Shown here: positions 58,369-64,000 of the stretch, piece by piece
Position numbering within the stretch: position 1 is the stretch's first letter
Layout of the letters: each line of letters opens with the position of its first letter
Assembly: GCF_016863335.1 (NCBI RefSeq)
Contig: NZ_BOOR01000025.1
Location: forward strand, 124,001 to 188,000
Reading direction: 5' to 3'
From: Planotetraspora thailandica
GTDB lineage: Bacteria; Actinomycetota; Actinomycetes; Streptosporangiales; Streptosporangiaceae
DNA length: 64,000 bases
Program-made: the position numbers and the translations under genes
Notes under the pieces: generated by a model
Seen by the model: only the letters and a program-made list of their open reading frames with translations
Told to the model about the DNA's origin: nothing
Database searches by the model: none

Positions 58369-59241
58369 TCACTGCTCGGCGGTCAGGCGGTCGGCCACCA
58401 CGGCGGCGCAGCGCGGATCGAAGAGGATCGTGTAGTGGTTGCAGTCGCCGATGAGCTCGTGCCGCATCTCCGGCAGGCGGGCCAGCCACGCCGCGGTCAG
58501 GTCCTCGGGAAGGAGGCCGCCCTCCTCGTTCAGCAGCCCGCGCGGAGCACGCAGCAGGGACAGCGGGGACTCGATCGCCTCGAGGGCCGCGGCGATCTCC
58601 TCAACCTCGACCCGGAACCAGCGCCCGTCCTGCCGTACGGCCTCCTCGCGCACACGTGACCTGACCGCGCCGCCGTCGAGGCCCTCACCGGTGGCGTCGT
58701 AGCGCACGTACTCCTCGACCGCGGAGGTCCAGTGGCCGACGAACGATGGATGGGCCCGGAAGAAGTCCAGGTAGGCCTCGATGCTCGGATACGTCTGCCT
58801 GAGCCGCTGGATGGCCGGGCCGAGGCTGGCCTCCTGCACCGCGTCGGGATCCGCGCCCGGCGGCATGGGCAGCGGCAGGCCGCCGTCCACGAGCACGACC
58901 CGCGCGTACCGCCGCTTGGCGCCGTGCAGCGCCGCGATGTAGGCCCCCAGCGAATGGCCGGTCAGCACGCTCGTCTCGTCGGCGCCGACGTGGTCGGCCA
59001 CCAGGTCGAGGTCGTCGGCGTGGCGGGGCAGGCCGTACGGGCCGGAGGCGTCCGCGCTGTGACCGCGCCCGCGCAGGTCGGGTGCGACGAGTGACCAGCC
59101 GGGCGGCAGCGCCTCGGCGACGGTGCGCCAGGCCATGAGGGACGCCGTGATGCCGTGTGCCGCGAGGATGATGCGCGGTCCTTCGCCGAACCGGGCGATG
59201 CGGAGACGGCCGCCCGGGACGTTGACATGGTCGAATTGCAT
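58369..59241 (-). CDS. alpha/beta hydrolase
   Basis: A 290-residue cytoplasmic hydrolase. ILAAHGITASLMAWRTVAEAL carries the oxyanion hole, VLTGHSLGAYIAALHGAKR the Ser nucleophile, and GDCNHYTILF the catalytic His. The catalytic acid is probably Asp in RHELIGDCN or nearby. It may act on an ester or epoxide; the substrate is unknown. The ATG at 59241 is followed by the conserved fold. It is divergent from a glutamine amidotransferase-like gene. Confidence 0.85.
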   Translation of the reverse strand: MQFDHVNVPGGRLRIARFGEGPRIILAAHGITASLMAWRTVAEALPPGWSLVAPDLRGRGHSADASGPYGLPRHADDLDLVADHVGADETSVLTGHSLGAYIAALHGAKRRYARVVLVDGGLPLPMPPGADPDAVQEASLGPAIQRLRQTYPSIEAYLDFFRAHPSFVGHWTSAVEEYVRYDATGEGLDGGAVRSRVREEAVRQDGRWFRVEVEEIAAALEAIESPLSLLRAPRGLLNEEGGLLPEDLTAAWLARLPEMRHELIGDCNHYTILFDPRCAAVVADRLTAEQ

Positions 59242-59310
59242 GTTTGAGACCGTACGACACGACAATGCCCCGGTATACCGCGTGATCGGACGTGTACTTA
59301 AGCTCGCCTC

Positions 59311-60030
59311 ATGCGGGAACGAGTCGTGGTGATCGAGCATGAGGCCGAGGCGGGCCTGGGATTCGTCGGCGGGTGGCTGGAGGACGCCGGAGTCGAATGC
59401 CAGGTGGTCCGGCCGTACAAGGGGGAACCGGTTCCGGCGAGCGCGCCGGGCGGGCTGGTGGTCCTCGGCGGAGCGGCCTCCGCGTGGGACGACGAGGGGT
59501 ACGGCTGGCTCCCGGCGACGAGGGCCCTCATCGCCCGTTCGGTCGAGGACGGCGTGCCGACCCTGGGCATATGCCTGGGTGCGCAACTCATGACCATCGC
59601 GTGCGGCGGCACGGTCGATCGAGGCGCGGAAGGCCTGGAGGTCGGGCTGACCGCCGTGGAGCCCCTTCCCGAAGCCGCCGCCGACCCGCTCTTCAGCCGT
59701 CTTCCCCGTCGCGTGCGTGCGGTGCAGTACCACTACGACGCCGCGACCGTGCTGCCCCCCGGCGCCGTACGACTGGTGACGGGCGAGCGCTATCCCAATC
59801 AGGCCTACCGGCTGGGCCCCAACGCGTGGGCCGTGCAGTTCCACCCCGAGGCGACGGCTGCGATCTTCCAGACATGGGCGGACGAGGGCGATCTGCCGCG
59901 TGACCTGGCCGCCGAGCTGAGCGCGGAGGTCGCGGCGGCGGAGGGCGAGCTCGAGGAGACGTGGCGCCCGCTCGGGGAGGCGTTCGCGGCCGTGACGCTC
60001 GGGTGGAGGGACGAGCAGGCCGTCGCGTGA
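59311..60030 (+). CDS. class I glutamine amidotransferase-like protein
   Basis: A 239-residue single-domain GATase. The nucleophile Cys is in LGICLGAQLM, and the His-Glu pair is in VQFHPEAT. YHYDAATVLPPGAVRL is typical of stand-alone GMP-synthase-like amidotransferases. It probably hydrolyses glutamine or a related gamma-glutamyl compound; no partner synthase is adjacent. TAAGCT 12 bases before the ATG suggests a short-leader transcript. It lies upstream of glnE on the same strand. Confidence 0.85.
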   Translation: MRERVVVIEHEAEAGLGFVGGWLEDAGVECQVVRPYKGEPVPASAPGGLVVLGGAASAWDDEGYGWLPATRALIARSVEDGVPTLGICLGAQLMTIACGGTVDRGAEGLEVGLTAVEPLPEAAADPLFSRLPRRVRAVQYHYDAATVLPPGAVRLVTGERYPNQAYRLGPNAWAVQFHPEATAAIFQTWADEGDLPRDLAAELSAEVAAAEGELEETWRPLGEAFAAVTLGWRDEQAVA

Positions 60031-60193
60031 CACGCGATTGCGCCATGCCGGGCAGGTCGCAAGGGCGCGCGCAATCCGCGTGATGAGGTGATTACGCTGA
60101 GAAACCGCTAAGGACGTCGCACAAGGTCACGGGTTACCGTGTGCGCGGTGCCAGTCGGGGGCCGATCTCGGGCGAGGAGAGCTGTAATCCCAT

Positions 60194-63100
60194 GTGTACC
60201 GTTACTGGGGAGCCCCACCACGGGTGGCCGGCGTGATCAACGTCGGCGTCGAGGAAGGAACGGTCGACACGGCGCCCCGGATCCAGACCACAGCAGGAAG
60301 GCTGGCCGCCCTCGGTTTCGCCGACGGCGCCCGCGCCGAGCGGCTGCTCGACGGGCTCGGCCCTGAAGCGGTCAGTGATTTCGAGCTGCTCGGCGACCTG
60401 GTCGCGGCGGCGGACCCCGACCTCGCTCTGAGCTCGCTCGACCGGCTGGTCGCGAGCGACCCGAGCGTGCTCGGCGCGTTCCGGGAGGATCCCGCGATGC
60501 GGCGCAGGCTGCTCGGCGTCCTCGGGCTGAGCGCCGCCCTCGGCGACCACGTCGTACGGCATCCAGGCTGCCTGCGGGTGCTCGTGAACGAAGGGCGGGC
60601 CACCGATCGGGAGCTCAGGGAGGAGCTCCTGCTGGCGGTCGGCGCCGACCCGGACGTGCCCGAGCCCGTCGCCGAGCCGCTCCCCGGCGTGGCCGGCTCC
60701 GGGTCTCCCGCCCTCGACGCGCTGCGGGTCGCCTACCGGGGCAGGCTGCTCCACATCGCCGGCCGGGACGTCACGGGTGAGGCGACGCTCGGTGATACCG
60801 CCGCCAACCTGGCCGACCTCGCGGGCGCGGCGCTCGACGCCGCTCTCGCCGTCGCGCGCGCGGAGGTCCCCGGCTCGGCCGACGTACGGCTGGCGGTCAT
60901 CGGGATGGGCAAGTGCGGCGCGCGCGAGCTGAACTACATCTCCGACGTCGACGTCGTGTTCGTCGCCGAGCCCAAGGAGGGCGTCGACGAGACCAAGGCG
61001 CTGCAGACCGCCACCCGGCTGGCCCAGGCCATGATGAGGGCCTGCTCGGCCGGCACTCCCGAGGGCTCGTTGTGGGAGGTCGACGCCAATCTGCGGCCCG
61101 AAGGCAAGATGGGTCCACTCGTGCGGACCCTCGAAAGCCACCTCGCCTACTACCGCCGCTGGGCCAAGACCTGGGAGTTCCAGGCGCTGCTGAAGGCGCG
61201 GCCGGTCGCCGGAGACCTGGAGCTGGGCCAGCAGTACGTCGCCGCGGTCAACGAGATGGTCTGGCAGGCGGCGGCGCGCCCGCATTTCGTCGAGGACGTC
61301 CAGGCGATGCGCCGCCGCGTCGAGGCGCACATCCGCGCCGGGGAGGCCGAACGGCAGATCAAACTGGGGCCGGGGGGGCTGCGGGACATCGAGTTCGCGG
61401 TGCAGCTGCTCCAGCTCGTGCACGGCCGATCCGACGCCCTGCTGCGCCGCCGCGCCACCCTGCCCGCGCTGGCCGCGCTCGCCAGGGGCGGTTTCGTGGG
61501 GCGTGAAGACGCCAAGGCGCTCGCGGAGGCCTACACCTTCCTCCGCCAGGTCGAGCACATGATCCAGCTCCATCGGCTGCGCCGTACGCACGTGGTGCCC
61601 TCCGACCCCGCCGACCTGCGCAGGATCGGCCGGGGCCTCGGGATGACGACCGACCCGGTGGGGGAGTTCACGACGACGTGGAAGCGCCACGCCCTCGAGG
61701 TGCGGCGGCTGCACGAGAAGCTGTTCTACCGGCCTCTGCTGCAGGCGGTCGCCCGCCTGCCCGAGTCGGAGGCGCGCCTGTCGGCTGCGGCGGCCAAGGC
61801 CAGGCTGGAGGCGCTCGGCTACGCCGACCCGGACGGCGCGTTGCGGCACATCGCCGGGCTGACCAGCGGCGTCTCCCGGCGCGCCGCCATCCAGCGCACG
61901 CTGCTGCCCGTCATGCTCGGCTGGTTCGCCGACGCGCCCGACCCCGACGCGGGCCTGCTCGGGTTCCGGCAGGTCAGCGACAAGCTCGGCTCGACCCCCT
62001 GGTATCTGCGGCTGCTCCGCGACGAGACGGCCGTGGCCGAGCGGCTGGCCCGGCTGCTCGGGACCAGTCGCTACGTCACCGGGCTGCTCCTCCACGCGCC
62101 CGACGCGGTCGGCATGCTCGGCTCCGACAGCGAGCTCGCCGTACGGCCGGCCGCGACGCTCGCGGCCGAGGCGGCGGCCGCCGTCAGCCGTCACGGGCAG
62201 GACGCGGAGTCCGCCGTCGCCGCCATCCGCGCCCTGCGGCGCAGGGAACTGCTGCGCACGGCATGCGCCGACCTGTTCGGCGTGATCGACATCGAGGAGG
62301 TCGGTCAGGCGCTGTCGTCGCTGAACGACGTGACGATCCAGGCCGCGCTCGACGTGACGATCAACAAGCTGTGCGGGGGACGGCGGGAGGACTTCCCGAC
62401 CCGTTTCGCGGTGATCGCGATGGGACGCCTCGGCGGGATGGAGAGCTCGTACGCGAGCGACGCCGACGTCATGTTCGTGCACTCGCCCCTGCCCGGCGTG
62501 GCGGAACGCGACGCCACCGACGCGGCCCACGCCGTCGCCGAGGAGATGCGCAGGCTGCTCACCCTCCCGGCGCCCGACCCGCCGCTGCAGATCGACGCCG
62601 GCCTGCGCCCGGAGGGGCGTCAGGGGCCGCTGGTGCGCACCATCGGGTCCTACCGGGCCTACTACGACCGGTGGTCGTCGCACTGGGAGGCGCAGGCGCT
62701 GCTGCGCGCGAGATTCTGCGCCGGAGACGCCGAGCTCGGCGCCGAGTTCACGGACCTCGTCGGCCCGCTCCGCCACCCGGCCGAGGGGGTCTCGCCGGAG
62801 GCCGTCAGGGAGATCCGCAAGCTCAAGGCGCGGATGGAGGCCGAGCGGCTGCCGAGGGGCGCCGACCCGACCCTGCACACCAAGCTCGGCAGGGGCGGGC
62901 TGACCGACGTCGAATGGGTGGCGCAGCTCCTCCAACTGCGGCACGCGGGAGCCGTCCCGGCATTGCGGACCACCCGGACCCTCGACGCCCTACGGGCCGC
63001 GGTCGCGGAGGACCTGCTGGCGCAGGCCGACGAAGCGGTGCTGGCCGAGGCGTGGCGCTTCGCCTCCCGGATCCGCGACGCCATCATGCTGGTGCGCGGC

Positions 63101-63259
63101 CGGGCGGCCGACAGCATTCCCGGCCTGGTCAAGGAGCGTGCGCTGATCTCCCGGGCACTCGGCTATCCGCCGGACGGCTCCGAGGACTTCATCGACGACT
63201 ACCGCCGCGTCACCCGCAGAGCCAGAGCCGTCGCCGAGCGCGTTTTCTACGAAGACTGA
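60194..63259 (+). CDS. glnE: bifunctional glutamine synthetase adenylyltransferase/deadenylase
   Basis: A 1021-residue regulator of glutamine synthetase with two nucleotidyltransferase domains. The first motif is GMGKCGARELNYISDVDVVF (near residue 237), the second AMGRLGGMESSYASDADVMF (near 742), each followed by its helical domain (LGPGGLRDIEFAVQLLQL; LGRGGLTDVEWVAQLLQL). It modifies the Tyr of GlnA1, which is not in this window, while the nearby GlnA2 lacks that site. The start is uncertain: GTG at 60194, 60224 or 60233; the conserved part begins near RIQTTAGRLAALGFAD. Confidence 0.93.
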   Translation: MYRYWGAPPRVAGVINVGVEEGTVDTAPRIQTTAGRLAALGFADGARAERLLDGLGPEAVSDFELLGDLVAAADPDLALSSLDRLVASDPSVLGAFREDPAMRRRLLGVLGLSAALGDHVVRHPGCLRVLVNEGRATDRELREELLLAVGADPDVPEPVAEPLPGVAGSGSPALDALRVAYRGRLLHIAGRDVTGEATLGDTAANLADLAGAALDAALAVARAEVPGSADVRLAVIGMGKCGARELNYISDVDVVFVAEPKEGVDETKALQTATRLAQAMMRACSAGTPEGSLWEVDANLRPEGKMGPLVRTLESHLAYYRRWAKTWEFQALLKARPVAGDLELGQQYVAAVNEMVWQAAARPHFVEDVQAMRRRVEAHIRAGEAERQIKLGPGGLRDIEFAVQLLQLVHGRSDALLRRRATLPALAALARGGFVGREDAKALAEAYTFLRQVEHMIQLHRLRRTHVVPSDPADLRRIGRGLGMTTDPVGEFTTTWKRHALEVRRLHEKLFYRPLLQAVARLPESEARLSAAAAKARLEALGYADPDGALRHIAGLTSGVSRRAAIQRTLLPVMLGWFADAPDPDAGLLGFRQVSDKLGSTPWYLRLLRDETAVAERLARLLGTSRYVTGLLLHAPDAVGMLGSDSELAVRPAATLAAEAAAAVSRHGQDAESAVAAIRALRRRELLRTACADLFGVIDIEEVGQALSSLNDVTIQAALDVTINKLCGGRREDFPTRFAVIAMGRLGGMESSYASDADVMFVHSPLPGVAERDATDAAHAVAEEMRRLLTLPAPDPPLQIDAGLRPEGRQGPLVRTIGSYRAYYDRWSSHWEAQALLRARFCAGDAELGAEFTDLVGPLRHPAEGVSPEAVREIRKLKARMEAERLPRGADPTLHTKLGRGGLTDVEWVAQLLQLRHAGAVPALRTTRTLDALRAAVAEDLLAQADEAVLAEAWRFASRIRDAIMLVRGRAADSIPGLVKERALISRALGYPPDGSEDFIDDYRRVTRRARAVAERVFYED

Positions 63260-63337
63260 ATCCGGTATTTCTCAGGTCAGATCTGGATTATCTGAAACGT
63301 TGCGCACCCACGTTGCCACGGTGTATCAACGGTGCGG

Positions 63338-64000
63338 GTGATCTCATTGATCTCGTATTACATAGATCTGGCAATCGGTCTCATTCTCGCCTTCCTGCTC
63401 CTTTCCTTACTGGTCAGCGGGCTGAACGAAGGCATAGTCAGGCTGCTCGGCATCCGCAGCAAATTCCTGTGGGCCTATCTCCGCGACACCCTCGACGGCG
63501 CGGAGGCCGTGAACAAGGTGTCGTCGCTCGCCCGGATGGTGGAGCGCGTCCTTGAGACGCTGAAGGGGCTCGGGCGCAGGATGCGGCGTCCCTTGCTCGA
63601 TCTGCTCCCGCCCGAGGACAGGGACGAGGGCCGCTCCCGGCTGCCCGCGACCGTGCTCGGAGTGTTCGCGAAGCTGCCGTTCGGCAAGGATCCGCGTCCC
63701 CCGTTCGCTCCCGTGCCCGCTCCGGTGGAGAGCCCTCCGCTGGCCGCCGCGCCGGGCACCGTCGCCGCCGAGCAGGTCGCCGACACGACGGTTCTGCCAG
63801 GATCGGCGCCGCAAGAGGCGGTGACCGCGGATCCCGCCGTCGCGGACCCGGCTCACCCGGCCGACCAGGCCGATCCCGAAGAACGTGCAGCACCGCAGGT
63901 GGCCGTCGCGGGACATGGCAAGTCGATGGCCGAGCTGCTGCACGAGCGGCTCCAGGAGATCGACCAGTCCAAGCGGGGCAAGACCACCATCGCCGAGATC
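63338..64000 (+). CDS. membrane-anchored protein, truncated by the window edge
   Basis: Reads open to the last base (221 codons seen). The N-terminus MISLISYYIDLAIGLILAFL LLSLLVSGLNEG is a membrane anchor; a basic helical stretch with many Arg and Leu follows (MVERVLETLKGLGRRMRRPL), then a Pro/Ala-rich linker (about residues 110-190) and the start of a charged helical domain (MAELLHERLQEIDQSKRGKT). The family is not recognised. The start at GTG 63338 is uncertain; GTG 63332 is also in frame. Ends beyond 64000. Confidence 0.7.
   Translation, partial: MISLISYYIDLAIGLILAFLLLSLLVSGLNEGIVRLLGIRSKFLWAYLRDTLDGAEAVNKVSSLARMVERVLETLKGLGRRMRRPLLDLLPPEDRDEGRSRLPATVLGVFAKLPFGKDPRPPFAPVPAPVESPPLAAAPGTVAAEQVADTTVLPGSAPQEAVTADPAVADPAHPADQADPEERAAPQVAVAGHGKSMAELLHERLQEIDQSKRGKTTIAEI

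Noticed and set aside
60134-62944. 936-codon open frame on the minus strand
   Set aside because: Shadow of glnE in high-G+C DNA. The plus-strand frame carries both nucleotidyltransferase motifs; the antisense product is low-complexity.

Overview
The window is very G+C-rich, densely coded DNA from an actinomycete. Leaderless and GTG/TTG starts are common, hairpins lacking clear T-tracts sit between genes, and the gene content is typical of filamentous Actinomycetota: a DUF5753 regulator with a DUF397 protein, PucR, an F420-dependent NADP reductase, a SARP/BTAD regulator, the unadenylylated glutamine synthetase GlnA2 and its neighbour GlnE. Streptosporangiaceae or a relative is my best guess from overall style; no marker gene proves it. 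I see no rRNA, tRNA, prophage, insertion sequence or CRISPR array, so this looks like ordinary chromosome.

Layout. 1-6 kb: an ABC exporter behind a translationally coupled 36-codon upstream ORF, a GroES-like protein, an RlpA-like secreted protein, a DUF1349 protein and an M20 peptidase. 6-11 kb: a helicase-associated protein and a WhiJ-like regulatory cluster (ATPase, XRE/DUF5753, DUF397). 11-19 kb: phosphatase, oxidoreductase, a two-component system, and a DUF6421/SDR/threonine aldolase operon. 19-26 kb: repeat array A, DUF305/DUF3105 proteins, alanine dehydrogenase, an excalibur-domain membrane protein and an orphan molybdopterin dehydrogenase subunit. 26-33 kb: PucR, a 41-residue secreted peptide divergent from an XRE-TPR regulator, CopC and a CopD-CtaG fusion, then methionine aminopeptidase. 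33-41 kb: repeat array B, LysR and ArsR-SRPBCC regulators, secreted hydrolases and an F420 reductase. 41-50 kb: cystathionine-synthase-type enzyme, threonine dehydratase-like enzyme, PanB, two MFS exporters, TetR and NAD synthase. 50-64 kb: a SARP-response regulator fusion with its kinase, an MFS/ArsR pair, GlnA2, a hotdog protein, repeat array C, a hydrolase, an amidotransferase, GlnE and a truncated membrane protein.

Three observations stand out. First, three intergenic arrays of a 19-bp motif repeat at an almost exact 53-bp period (about five helical turns). Two of them are arranged as dyads about a centre, the third is a half-dyad, and all three lie only between convergent genes. Second, a secreted mini-peptide ending MYMNDFCC is transcribed divergently from an XRE-TPR regulator next to copper genes. 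This is a candidate peptide-signalling or copper-sensing pair. Third, an Arg/Cys/Trp-rich upstream ORF with a strong ribosome binding site overlaps the exporter start by GTGA, next to a perfect 13-bp hairpin.
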